A DNA stretch of 64,000 nucleotides from Actinokineospora diospyrosa. Lineage in GTDB: Bacteria > Actinomycetota > Actinomycetes > Mycobacteriales > Pseudonocardiaceae. A program made the translations under genes and the position numbers. The DNA is taken from the NCBI RefSeq assembly GCF_024171925.1, contig NZ_JAMTCO010000009.1:1-64000 (forward strand), given 5' to 3'. Below are positions 10,224 to 18,293 of the stretch, piece by piece. Within the stretch, counting starts at the first letter, position 1; every line of letters begins with the position of its first letter. The notes below the pieces were generated by a model. That model searched no databases. It saw only the letters and a program-made list of their open reading frames with translations, and had not been told where the DNA came from.

Positions 10224-11744
10224 TCACCGGTCCGGGTAGGGCCGGCCGGGCACTCCAGGTCTGCGCTGCCAGGGCCGGGGACCGGTCAGTGGCCGGTACT
10301 CCACCCCGAGCGCGTCCAGCCGGGGCAGGTGGTGGGTGGCCACCCGCTCGACGAACTCCTCGGTGTCCGCGCGACCGGGTGCGGTCCGCGGGCTCCAGAC
10401 CACCTCGGCGAACGCGGCGAGGCGGGGGAAGGCAGCGTAATCGACGCGCCGCGGGTTGTCGAAGTGCTCCGACCACAGCTGCGCCTGCGCGCCCAGCACC
10501 CGCGGGTGCGCCGCCGCGGGCAGCTCGGCGGGGATCGGCTCGTAGCCGCGCACGTCGGCCAGCGTGCGCACGAAACCGACCGGGATCGGCTCGTCCGGGT
10601 CGTCGGACTGCCGGTGGTCGAGGTAGACCCGCTGCTCGGGGCACATGACCACATCGTGCCCCGCCAGCGCCGCGCGCACACCCGCTGCCTCGCCGCGCCA
10701 GGACGCCACGATCGCGCCGTCGGCCAGGTCACCGGCGTCGAGGATCTCGTCCCAGCCCAGCACCCGTCGCCCGTTCGCGGCCAGGTGCGCGGCCATCGTG
10801 CGGATGAACCAGCCGTGCAGCTCGTCGGGGGAGTCCAGGCCGAGCTCCTCGACCCTGGCCTTGACCGCGGTGCTCGCGTGCCACTGGGTGGTCGGCACCT
10901 CGTCGCCGCCCAGGCAGATCACCGGCGAGTCGAAGATCGCGAGCACGTGGTCGAGGACCGCGCGCAGGAAGTCCAGGGTGGACTCCGCCGGGTCCAGCAC
11001 GGCCTCGCTGACCCCCCAGGCGTGCCACACCTCGACCGGGTCCTTGGTGACGCCCAGGTGCGGGTAGGCCGCGATGGCGGCCTGGCTGTGCCCGGGCAGG
11101 TCGATCTCGGGCACCACGGTGATGTGCCTGGCCCGCGCGTAGGCGACGATCTCGCGCAGGTCGTCGGTGCTGTAGAAGCCGCCGTGCGGGCGGTTGTCGT
11201 GGCTGTCGTCGCCGTCGGGCTGCCTGCCGACCCACGAGCCTGCGCGCCACGCGCCGACCTCGGTCAGCAACGGGTACCCGGGCACCTCGACCCGCCAGCC
11301 CTGGTCGTCGGTCAGGTGCAGGTGCAGCACGTTGAGCTTGTGCGCGGCCATCAGGTCCAGGAACCGCAGCACGCCAGCCTTGGGCATGAAGTGCCTGGCC
11401 ACGTCCAGCAGCACCCCGCGCCAGCCGAAGCGGGGGTGGTCGGTGATCTCGCCGCAGGGCAGTTCCCACGGTCCCCGGTGGACGTCGGCGGCGCGGAAGG
11501 CGTCCGGACCGAGCAGTTGGCGCAACGTCTGCACGGCGTGGAAGGCGCCAGCCGGGTCGTGCGCCCGAGCGTCTACGCCCGTGGGCGATATGGAAAGTCG
11601 GTATCCCCCGGGGCGTGGCACGGCGACCGGGTCGAGCGCCACTGTGGAGGTGTCGAGCACCGCGGCGGGGGAGTCGACCAGCAGCGCGCCGGGGTCCCGC
11701 CTGGCCGAGACCGGCCGGGGGAGCAGGGTCTCGAAGCCGGTCAT
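10224..11744 (-). CDS. GH20 beta-N-acetylhexosaminidase
   Basis: 506 residues. A GH20b-type N-terminal alpha/beta domain (to about 120) precedes the TIM barrel, whose start shows GVLLDVARHFMP and the catalytic Asp-Glu pair as CLGGDEVPT. It removes terminal GlcNAc from chitin oligomers by substrate-assisted catalysis. No signal peptide is evident from ATG 11744 (the barrel begins after MTGFETLLPRP), which suggests cytoplasmic action on imported oligomers. An in-frame start 63 nt upstream is less likely. Upstream lie a GGTTGC-N7-GCAACC palindrome and, farther away, a dre-like site inside the preceding gene, so both the IclR regulator and DasR may control it. Confidence 0.93.
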   Translation of the reverse strand: MTGFETLLPRPVSARRDPGALLVDSPAAVLDTSTVALDPVAVPRPGGYRLSISPTGVDARAHDPAGAFHAVQTLRQLLGPDAFRAADVHRGPWELPCGEITDHPRFGWRGVLLDVARHFMPKAGVLRFLDLMAAHKLNVLHLHLTDDQGWRVEVPGYPLLTEVGAWRAGSWVGRQPDGDDSHDNRPHGGFYSTDDLREIVAYARARHITVVPEIDLPGHSQAAIAAYPHLGVTKDPVEVWHAWGVSEAVLDPAESTLDFLRAVLDHVLAIFDSPVICLGGDEVPTTQWHASTAVKARVEELGLDSPDELHGWFIRTMAAHLAANGRRVLGWDEILDAGDLADGAIVASWRGEAAGVRAALAGHDVVMCPEQRVYLDHRQSDDPDEPIPVGFVRTLADVRGYEPIPAELPAAAHPRVLGAQAQLWSEHFDNPRRVDYAAFPRLAAFAEVVWSPRTAPGRADTEEFVERVATHHLPRLDALGVEYRPLTGPRPWQRRPGVPGRPYPDR

Positions 11745-11769
11745 CGGAGCGGCGGTCCCTTCCACGTTC

Positions 11770-11788
11770 GGTTGCGCTCTGTGCAACC
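11770..11788. promoter_or_regulatory. Inverted repeat before GH20 gene, possible regulator site
   Basis: GGTTGC and GCAACC flank seven bases (GCTCTGT). The half-sites match those of the palindrome at 15961-15972 in front of the sugar-kinase/IclR operon, suggesting the same regulator. The inference rests on two sites with different spacing. Confidence 0.4.
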
Positions 11789-11855
11789 TTCGTTTCACTG
11801 GCGGCAATGGTGTGGATGGTAGGGCCGCCGTCCCGGTGGCACAAGCACCGCCGGA

Positions 11856-12857
11856 TCAGGCGAAGGCGACCCAGCAGGCACCACGCACGGTGACCTCTCC
11901 CGCGACCGGTCCGGGTAGCCCGGTGGCCGGGTCGAGCGGCAACCAGGCGACCGTGCCGGAGTGCTGGTTGGCCACGTACAGCCAGGTCCCGTCCGGTCCG
12001 AGCGCGCAATGCCGTGGCCATGCGCCACCCGCTGAGGAGGTCTGGACCAATTGTGGCGCACCGGGGCCGATCCGCAAAACCCCCACCGCGTTCTCACCGC
12101 GCGTGCTCACGTAGAGGAACCGGCCGTCGGGGCTGGTGATGATCTCCGCCGGGTAGGTCGGGTCCGGCGCGCCGGGGCCGGTGACGGTCACCGCGGCGCC
12201 GCGCTCGAGCACCCCGGTGGCCGGGTCCCACGCCGCCGCGGTGACCGTCGGGGTCAGTTCGCCGAGCACGAACACCCGGTCACCGTCCGGGTGGAACACC
12301 AGGTGCCGGGGCCCGGTCCTGGCCGGGAGGTCCATCCGGGAGTGTTCGGCGAGCTCCCCGGTGGCCTGGTCCAGGCGCAGCACGAACACCGCGTCGAGGC
12401 CGAGCGCGGTCGCCAGCAGCCACCGGCCGCTCGGGTCCGGCACCACCTGGTGGGCGTGCGGGGCCGCGCCGCTCGCCGGGTCTTCCAGCAGCAGCGCCGA
12501 CCCCAGCGGGCGCGGTGAGCCGTCGGGGTCGAGCGGGTGGCTGGTCACGACGCCGTCGCTGTAGTGCGCGGTGACCAGGTGCCTGCCGAACACCGCCAGG
12601 TGCGTCGGACCCGCGCCGCCCGAGGGTTGCGCGGCCAGCACCACGGGCCGCTGGGGGTCGGTGACGTCCACCGCGGTCACGACCCCGTCGGGCAGTTCCG
12701 ACACCGCGTAGAGGGTGGACCGGTCCGCGCTGAGGGCCAGTGCGGAGGGCTCGCGCACCTGCCGGAGCGCGCCGGTGACGGTGAGCGGCCCACCGTCCTC
12801 GGTGGCCACCACCAGCCCGTCGCCGTCGAGGGTGCCGATGTAGGCGGTACGGGTCAT
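11856..12857 (-). CDS. Lactonase-family seven-bladed beta-propeller
   Basis: 333 residues forming repeated propeller blades, such as RFLYVSTRGENAVGVLRI and TWLYVANQHSGTVAWL. The family (Pgl/lactonase, PF10282) includes 6-phosphogluconolactonase and other sugar lactonases. No signal peptide is seen from ATG 12857. It starts one base after the stop of the deacylase gene, so it is translated from the same message. In this context a plausible substrate is the 1,5-lactone of N-acetylglucosaminate, formed when chitin ends are oxidised at C1; that assignment is inferred. A dre-like sequence is embedded at 12036-12051. Confidence 0.88.
   Translation of the reverse strand: MTRTAYIGTLDGDGLVVATEDGGPLTVTGALRQVREPSALALSADRSTLYAVSELPDGVVTAVDVTDPQRPVVLAAQPSGGAGPTHLAVFGRHLVTAHYSDGVVTSHPLDPDGSPRPLGSALLLEDPASGAAPHAHQVVPDPSGRWLLATALGLDAVFVLRLDQATGELAEHSRMDLPARTGPRHLVFHPDGDRVFVLGELTPTVTAAAWDPATGVLERGAAVTVTGPGAPDPTYPAEIITSPDGRFLYVSTRGENAVGVLRIGPGAPQLVQTSSAGGAWPRHCALGPDGTWLYVANQHSGTVAWLPLDPATGLPGPVAGEVTVRGACWVAFA
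12036..12051. promoter_or_regulatory. DasR-operator-like site inside the lactonase gene
   Basis: AGGTCTGGACCA (12038-12049) has the half-sites GGTC and GACC with one change in the centre of the dre consensus. It lies about 300 bp before the GH20 start. Codon constraint inside a coding region could produce it by chance, so binding is only suggested. Confidence 0.45.
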
Positions 12858-12858
12858 C

Positions 12859-14466
12859 TCAGGCACCTGTCCGTCGGATGGAGTGGCCGGGCAGCGCGCC
12901 GGTCGGCTCGCCGCCCTCGAGCACCGGGACACCGTTGACCAGCACGTGCGCGATGCCGGTCGCCCGCTGCCGGGGCTCGGGGTAGGTGGCGGTGTCGGCG
13001 ACCGAGACCGGGTCGAACAGCACCAGGTCCGCGGCGTGGCCCACCCGGACCAGGCCGCGGTCGCTCAGCCGGAGCCTGCGCGCGGCCCGCCCGGTCAGGT
13101 GCGCGACGCACTCCTCCAGGCCCAGCACGCCCGCCTCGCGCACGTAGTGGCCCAGGTAGCGGGGGAAGGTGCCCCACGCCCGGGGGTGCGGCCGGTCGCC
13201 GACCAGCAGGCCGTCGCTGCCGCCGGTGTGCGCGGGGTGGCGCATGATCGCCCGCACGTTGTCCTCGTGGCCCACGTGCATCAGGCACGAGGTGCCCAGC
13301 CGCTCGGCGAGCAGCGTGTCGGCGAACAGGTCGAACGGGGCGACCCCGGCCGCGGCGGCCGACTCGGCGACGGTGCGCCCGACCAGGTGCCGGTTGGCCG
13401 CCAGCCGCACCGCGTTGATCTCGATGGTGGTCCAGTCCACCGGGACGCCGTGGCAGCCGTCGGAGCCGCGCACCTCCAGGTCCACCCGGACCCGCTCCCT
13501 GGTGTCCACATCGGACAACCGGACCAGGGTCTCGGCCACGCCGCCCGCGGCCGCCCAACTCGGCAGCAACGCCGACAGGTAGGTCGCGCCAGCCAGGTAG
13601 GGGTAACTGTCCAAGGTGATGTCAGCGCCCCGCGCGATCGCGTCGTCGAGCAGTGCCAGCAGGTCGCCTGCCTTGCCTGCGTTCTCGGGGAAGTTCATGG
13701 TGGCGTGCGCCAAGTGCAGCGGGCAGCCCGTGCGCAGGCTCAGCTCCACCATCTCTCTATAGGCCTCCAGTGCGCCCGCCCCGTAGCTGCGGTGGTGCGG
13801 GCTGAAGTACCCGTCGTGCGCGGCCACGACCTCGCACAGCGCCTCCAGTTCCGCCATGTCCGCGTACATGCCGGGCGTGTAGGTCAGCCCCGCGGACAGG
13901 CCCACCGCGCCCTCGCGCAACCCCGCCGCGGTGACCTCCCGCATCCGCTCGAGCTCCGCGGCCGTGGCGGGCCGGTCGTCCAGGCCCATCACCAGCATCC
14001 GCACCGTCCCGTGCGGCACCAGGTAGGCGGCGTTGACCGCGATCCCCTTGTCCAACCGGCCCAGGTAGCAGCCCACGTCGCGCCAGTTCCAGTCGAACCC
14101 GGGCGGGTCGCCGTTCCAGCCCGACAGCTGCTCGCGCAGCACCTCGATGGTGCGGTCGTCCACCGGGGCGTAGGACAGCCCGTCCTGCCCCAGCACCTCC
14201 AGCGTGACCCCCTGCGACACCTTGGCCAGGTGGTCGGGCTCGGCCAGCAGCCGCAGGTCCGAGTGCGAGTGCATGTCGATGAACCCCGGCGCCAGCACCA
14301 GCCCGTCGGCGTCCACCACCCGCCCCGGGCCCCGCCGCGCCAGCTCACCGGCCGGGTCGAGGGCGGCGACCCGGCCCGCGCTCACGAGCACGTCGGCCCG
14401 GTAGCCGGGCGAGCCGGTGCCGTCTACGACTGTTGGCCCACGGAAGAGGATGTCCGGTGCGGTCAT
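12859..14466 (-). CDS. N-acyl-D-amino-acid deacylase (amidohydrolase)
   Basis: 535 residues of the D-aminoacylase branch of the amidohydrolase superfamily. The metal site begins with GFIDMHSHSD; the later HHRSYGAGALEAYREMVELS segment and the C-terminal TGRAARRLRLSDRGLVRVG are typical. The family hydrolyses N-acetyl-D-amino acids. Because N-acetyl-D-glucosaminate is formally an N-acyl-D-amino acid, and because of the neighbours, deacetylation of that sugar acid is a good alternative to D-amino-acid salvage. ATG 14466 lies one base past the stop of the deaminase gene and one base before the lactonase gene, so the three are tightly coupled. Confidence 0.9.
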   Translation of the reverse strand: MTAPDILFRGPTVVDGTGSPGYRADVLVSAGRVAALDPAGELARRGPGRVVDADGLVLAPGFIDMHSHSDLRLLAEPDHLAKVSQGVTLEVLGQDGLSYAPVDDRTIEVLREQLSGWNGDPPGFDWNWRDVGCYLGRLDKGIAVNAAYLVPHGTVRMLVMGLDDRPATAAELERMREVTAAGLREGAVGLSAGLTYTPGMYADMAELEALCEVVAAHDGYFSPHHRSYGAGALEAYREMVELSLRTGCPLHLAHATMNFPENAGKAGDLLALLDDAIARGADITLDSYPYLAGATYLSALLPSWAAAGGVAETLVRLSDVDTRERVRVDLEVRGSDGCHGVPVDWTTIEINAVRLAANRHLVGRTVAESAAAAGVAPFDLFADTLLAERLGTSCLMHVGHEDNVRAIMRHPAHTGGSDGLLVGDRPHPRAWGTFPRYLGHYVREAGVLGLEECVAHLTGRAARRLRLSDRGLVRVGHAADLVLFDPVSVADTATYPEPRQRATGIAHVLVNGVPVLEGGEPTGALPGHSIRRTGA

Positions 14467-14467
14467 G

Positions 14468-15769
14468 TCAGAAGAAGGTACGGACCAGGTCCACGACGGT
14501 CTCACCGTCGGTCCCGGTGAGCGGCAGCAGTTGCCACTTGTCGAACACCGTGCACGGGTGCGACAGGCCGAGACCGACCCAGTCGCCCACCGCGATGCGG
14601 GTGTGCGACCCGACCGCGAGGAACGCGTGCTGGTCGTTGAGCGCGCTCACCCGGGCGTCGTGCAGCCCGTGCGTGCCGGTCGCGGTCCGCAGCACCTGCG
14701 GCTCGGGCAGGTCGATGTCGTAGGGCACGTCCCGCTTGCCCACCGCCAGCAGCGCCAACCCCGGCTCCGGCCGCGACACCACCTGCGCCCAGGCCCGCAG
14801 CGCCGAGCGCAGCGGCGGCACCGAGGACACCCTCGGGTGCGCGCCCAGCGGGGAGACGCCGCGGTAGAAGCCGTCGTCGTGGGTGATGTAGGCACCGCTG
14901 CGCAACACCGGCAGCACGGGCAACCCCGCGGGCCACGGCGCGGTGAGCGCGTCGGCGACCCGGTCGAAGAACGCGCTGCCGCCCGCGGTGACCAGCACGC
15001 TGTCGGTCTCGAACTGGCCGCGCAGCATCGCCACCGTCTCGCGCATCCGGCCCAGGAACGCGTCCACCGCGGCCAGGCTGTCCTCGCTCCCGTCCGACCC
15101 GGCGGGCCCCTCGTAACCGCCCACCCCGGCCAGCCGCAGCGCCGGGCTCGCGGTGATCGCCGCGGCCACCGCGCGGGCGGTGGACTGGTCGCGCACGCCC
15201 GTCCTGCCGCCCGCGATCCCGACCTCGACCAGCACCCGCACCGGGCGCGTCAGCGGCACCGCGGTCAGCGCCTCGGTCATCAGCTCCACCCCGCGCACCG
15301 AGTCCACCCAGCAGGTGAACTCGAAGTCCGGGTCCGCGGCCAGCTCCCCGGCCAGCCAGGCCAGACCGCCCGGGTCGAGCAGCTCGTTGGCGAACAGCAC
15401 CCGGCTCACCCCGAACGCCCGGTACACCCGCAGCTGCCCGACCGTGGCCGCGGTGATGCCCCACGCGCCGTGCCCGAGCTGGCGGGCGAACAACGCGGGC
15501 GCCATCGTCGTCTTGCCGTGCGGGGCCAGCGCCAGCCCGCGCTCGGCGCACCAGGCGGCCATGGTGGCCAGGTTGTGCTCGAGGGCCCCGTTGTCCAGCG
15601 CCACCACCGGCCCGGTGAACCCGTCGCGGAACAGGCCGGGGCGCCTGGCCAGCGCCTCCCGGACGGTCAGCCCGAACAGCCCGTGCGGGATCGACTTGAA
15701 CCGCCAGTCCAGCCGCTCCCCGGCCAGCTCCGCCACCGCGTCCTGGTCGATGCGCGCCGTAACAGCCAC
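14468..15769 (-). CDS. PLP-dependent D-amino-acid deaminase, alanine-racemase/DSD fold
   Basis: 433 residues. An alanine-racemase-type N-terminal barrel carries the PLP lysine in APHGKTTMAP (about K86), and the C-terminal region matches the D-serine-dehydratase-like metal-binding domain, ending with HPCTVFDKWQ (the His and Cys are expected metal ligands). Relatives eliminate water and ammonia from D-serine or D-threonine; an enzyme of this kind acting on D-glucosaminate would give 2-keto-3-deoxygluconate and ammonia. GTG 15769 was chosen for its GAGGGGG site 7 nt upstream. First gene of the minus-strand operon, divergent from the kinase-iclR-ridA operon. Confidence 0.88.
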   Translation of the reverse strand: MAVTARIDQDAVAELAGERLDWRFKSIPHGLFGLTVREALARRPGLFRDGFTGPVVALDNGALEHNLATMAAWCAERGLALAPHGKTTMAPALFARQLGHGAWGITAATVGQLRVYRAFGVSRVLFANELLDPGGLAWLAGELAADPDFEFTCWVDSVRGVELMTEALTAVPLTRPVRVLVEVGIAGGRTGVRDQSTARAVAAAITASPALRLAGVGGYEGPAGSDGSEDSLAAVDAFLGRMRETVAMLRGQFETDSVLVTAGGSAFFDRVADALTAPWPAGLPVLPVLRSGAYITHDDGFYRGVSPLGAHPRVSSVPPLRSALRAWAQVVSRPEPGLALLAVGKRDVPYDIDLPEPQVLRTATGTHGLHDARVSALNDQHAFLAVGSHTRIAVGDWVGLGLSHPCTVFDKWQLLPLTGTDGETVVDLVRTFF

Positions 15770-15960
15770 CCGTGCCCCCTCGTTGTCCGGGGCGTCGGGC
15801 GCCCCGCCGGTGAATCCACCACAAGCCAACCGTGCGGTGGTGGCGGCGTCACCCGCCGACCAGGCACTCTGGCGGATCCCACCCCCGGGACGGAGCCCCG
15901 GGCGGACTCGGTTGCGTTCCGCGCGCCGACCTGGCCGCGATCCACGCGCGATCTGATTGC

Positions 15961-15972
15961 GTTGCGCGCAAC
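15961..15972. promoter_or_regulatory. Perfect palindrome in divergent spacer, probable IclR-type operator
   Basis: GTTGCGCGCAAC is a 12-bp perfect palindrome in the 290-bp spacer between the deaminase and kinase operons. A related half, GTTGCGTTCC, lies at about 15911. A TAGCAT box at 16002-16007 could be a -10 element for the plus-strand operon. The spacer holds nothing else of note. Confidence 0.5.
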
Positions 15973-16059
15973 GAGTAGTGCGCTATGTGATACGCAGTGT
16001 GTAGCATCTGGCGGGTACCGGTCAACGGCGCCGGATGCTCTGGTGGGTGTGGAGGCTGG

Positions 16060-17058
16060 GTGCGCGACTCTGGTGACGGGGTGTCCGGGGCACGGGTTGT
16101 GTGCCTGGGCGAGTCGATGGCCGTGTTCGTCCCGGCCGAGGCCGGGCCCGCCGAGGGGGTCACCGCGTGGACCCGCACCGTCGGCGGTGCCGAGTCCAAC
16201 GTGGCCAGCACGCTGGCCAGGATCGGTGTCCCGTCGGCCTGGGTGAGCGCCGTGGGCGACGACCCGTTCGGCCGGGCCGTGCTGGCCGCGGTCGGCTCGG
16301 CGGGGGTGGACGTCAGCGGTGTCGTGGTCGACCCGACCCGGCCGACCGGGCTCTACGTCAAGGAAAGCGACGCGGCGGGCAGCCCGGTCCGCTACTACCG
16401 GCGCGGGTCGGCGGCCTCGGCGATGGGACCCGACCTGCTCGAGCGGCTCGACCTGACCGGCGTCGAGGTCATCCACGTCAGCGGGATCACCGCCGCGCTC
16501 TCACCGGACTGCCTCGCCCTGCTGCGCGCCGTGATGGACCTGCCGAGGACGGGCCACAAGGTGAGCTTCGACCTCAACTGGCGTCCCGCGTTGTGGGCCG
16601 ACGCCGACCCGGCCGTGCTGCGCGAGCTCGCCGACCGCGCCGACACCGTCCTCGTCGGCGCCGACGAGGCCGAGACCGTCTGGGGCGCGACGACCCCCGC
16701 GCAGGTCCGGGCGGTCCTGCCGAACCCGGGGACCCTCGTGGTGAAGCAGGGCGCCGTCGGGGCGACCCTGCTGCGCCACGACCGGCCCGAGGTGTTCGAA
16801 CCGGCGCTGGCGGTCGAGGTCGTGGAGCCGGTCGGCGCCGGGGACGCCTTCGCCGCCGGGTACCTCGCCGCGACCCTGGACGGGGCGGCACCGTCGCGGG
16901 CGCTGCGCTGCGGCCACGTGCGGGCCGCGACCGTGCTGCGCACCCACCACGACGTCGCCGACCCGGTGCCCGCCGACGTGCTCGAGCGCCTCGTCGACGT
17001 GGACGCCGCGACCTGGGCGGCGACCGCGTGGACCGGCGCCGGGGTCGGTGCCCGGTGA
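16060..17058 (+). CDS. PfkB-family sugar kinase, 2-keto-3-deoxygluconate kinase-like
   Basis: 332 residues of the ribokinase/PfkB family: VGGAESNVASTLARIG at the N-terminal signature and EPVGAGDAFAAGYLAA with the catalytic Asp and anion hole. The YVKESDAAGSPVRYYRRGSAAS segment resembles 2-dehydro-3-deoxygluconate kinases. It would phosphorylate the keto-acid made by the divergent deaminase. The GTG at 16060 is preceded by GGAGG at 16051-16055; a GTG at 16078 is also possible. Its stop overlaps the iclR start by 4 bp. No KDPG aldolase is in the window. Confidence 0.9.
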   Translation: MRDSGDGVSGARVVCLGESMAVFVPAEAGPAEGVTAWTRTVGGAESNVASTLARIGVPSAWVSAVGDDPFGRAVLAAVGSAGVDVSGVVVDPTRPTGLYVKESDAAGSPVRYYRRGSAASAMGPDLLERLDLTGVEVIHVSGITAALSPDCLALLRAVMDLPRTGHKVSFDLNWRPALWADADPAVLRELADRADTVLVGADEAETVWGATTPAQVRAVLPNPGTLVVKQGAVGATLLRHDRPEVFEPALAVEVVEPVGAGDAFAAGYLAATLDGAAPSRALRCGHVRAATVLRTHHDVADPVPADVLERLVDVDAATWAATAWTGAGVGAR

Positions 17059-17828
17059 GCCAGAGCCTCGACCGCGCGCTGATCCTGCTCGACGCCCTCG
17101 CCGGGGGGCCGCGCACCCTCGACCAGCTCGCCGAGCACGCGGGCGTGCACAAGACCACCGTGCTGCGGCTGCTGCGCACCCTGGAGTCGCGCCGGTTCGT
17201 CCAGCGCGACGACGCCCGCCACTACCGCCTCGGCACCGCCCTGTTCGACCTGGCCAACCGCTCCCTCGACAGCCGCGACGTGCGCCGCTGCGCCGAGGCG
17301 GCGCTGCGCGAGCTCAACGAGCTGACCGGGCACACCGTGCACCTGGCCAGCTACGAGGGCGGCGAGGTCGTCTACATCGACAAGTACGAGAGCCGCCACC
17401 AGGTCCGGATGTACTCCCGGGTCGGCAAGCGGGCCGCGCTGCACTGCACCGCGGTCGCCAAGGTGCTCGTCGCCGCGCTCGAGCCGGGCCGCCGCGACCG
17501 GGTCGCCGCGGAGATCGACTACGTGCCGATGACGGCCAACACCATCACCTCCGCCGAGGCGTACCTGGCCGAACTGGCCGGGGTCGCCGCGCGCGGGTAC
17601 GCGCTCGACGACTCCGAGCACGAGGACTTCATCCACTGCGTCGCCGCCCCGGTGCGCGGGCAGCGCGGCGAGGTCATCGCCGCGGTGTCGGTGTCGGTGC
17701 CGCGCGTCCTGCTCGACCACGACGGCCTGCTCGCCCTGGTGCCCGACCTGCTGCGCGCGGCGGAGCGGGCCTCGGCGGCGTGCGGGCACAACATGGCCGC
17801 GGCACCACCGACCGCGGTCGAACTCTGA
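17055..17828 (+). CDS. IclR-family transcriptional regulator
   Basis: 257 residues. The N-terminal winged helix has the recognition helix near AGVHKTTVLRLLRTLESR; the C-terminal IclR effector domain runs from about 75 to 245 (GEVVYIDKYESRHQVRMYSR, then LHCTAVAKVL). These regulators respond to small organic acids. It lies between the kinase and RidA genes (GTGA overlap with the kinase), so it most likely controls both divergent operons and itself through the palindromic site at 15961-15972. The effector may be a keto-deoxy sugar acid; that is inference. Confidence 0.93.
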   Translation: MSQSLDRALILLDALAGGPRTLDQLAEHAGVHKTTVLRLLRTLESRRFVQRDDARHYRLGTALFDLANRSLDSRDVRRCAEAALRELNELTGHTVHLASYEGGEVVYIDKYESRHQVRMYSRVGKRAALHCTAVAKVLVAALEPGRRDRVAAEIDYVPMTANTITSAEAYLAELAGVAARGYALDDSEHEDFIHCVAAPVRGQRGEVIAAVSVSVPRVLLDHDGLLALVPDLLRAAERASAACGHNMAAAPPTAVEL

Positions 17829-17838
17829 GAGGAAACCC

Positions 17839-18216
17839 ATGCCAAGGACCGCCCTGACCCCGCACACCGCGCCGTCGGACATCCCGCTCTCGCCGGGGGT
17901 GCGCAAGGGCAACATCGTCCAGGTCGCCGGCCAGGTGGCCTTCCACCCGGAGACCGGGGCCGTGGTCGGCACCACCGTCGCCGAGCAGACCGAGCAGGTC
18001 ATGCGCAACGTGCTCGCCGTGCTCGCCGAGGCGGGCGCCACCGAGGCCGACGTGGTGATGTTCCGGGTCTACCTCACCGACACCGCGCACTTCGCCGAGA
18101 TGAACGCCGCGTACGCGAAGTTCCTCTCCGACCCGCGCCCGGCCCGGACCACGGTCTACGTCGGACTGCCCGCGGGCCTGCTGGTGGAGATCGACGCTTT
18201 GGCCGTGCTTGACTGA
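17839..18216 (+). CDS. RidA-family enamine/imine deaminase
   Basis: 125 residues, full length for the family. Features include GVRKGNIVQVAGQVAFHPETG and VVMFRVYLTD, and the late segment RPARTTVYVGLPAGLLVEID with the conserved Arg that binds the carboxylate. RidA proteins hydrolyse the enamine/imine products of PLP dehydratases to keto acids plus ammonia, protecting other PLP enzymes. Its place in the operon divergent from a PLP deaminase fits that job exactly. AGAGGA precedes ATG 17839, 10 nt after the iclR stop. Confidence 0.93.
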   Translation: MPRTALTPHTAPSDIPLSPGVRKGNIVQVAGQVAFHPETGAVVGTTVAEQTEQVMRNVLAVLAEAGATEADVVMFRVYLTDTAHFAEMNAAYAKFLSDPRPARTTVYVGLPAGLLVEIDALAVLD

Positions 18217-18293
18217 ACCACGGGGGGAACCACACGGGGTGTGGCGCGTCAGTAGGGGCGAGGAACGGCTCCCCGTGCGAGGAAAGGGTCACG

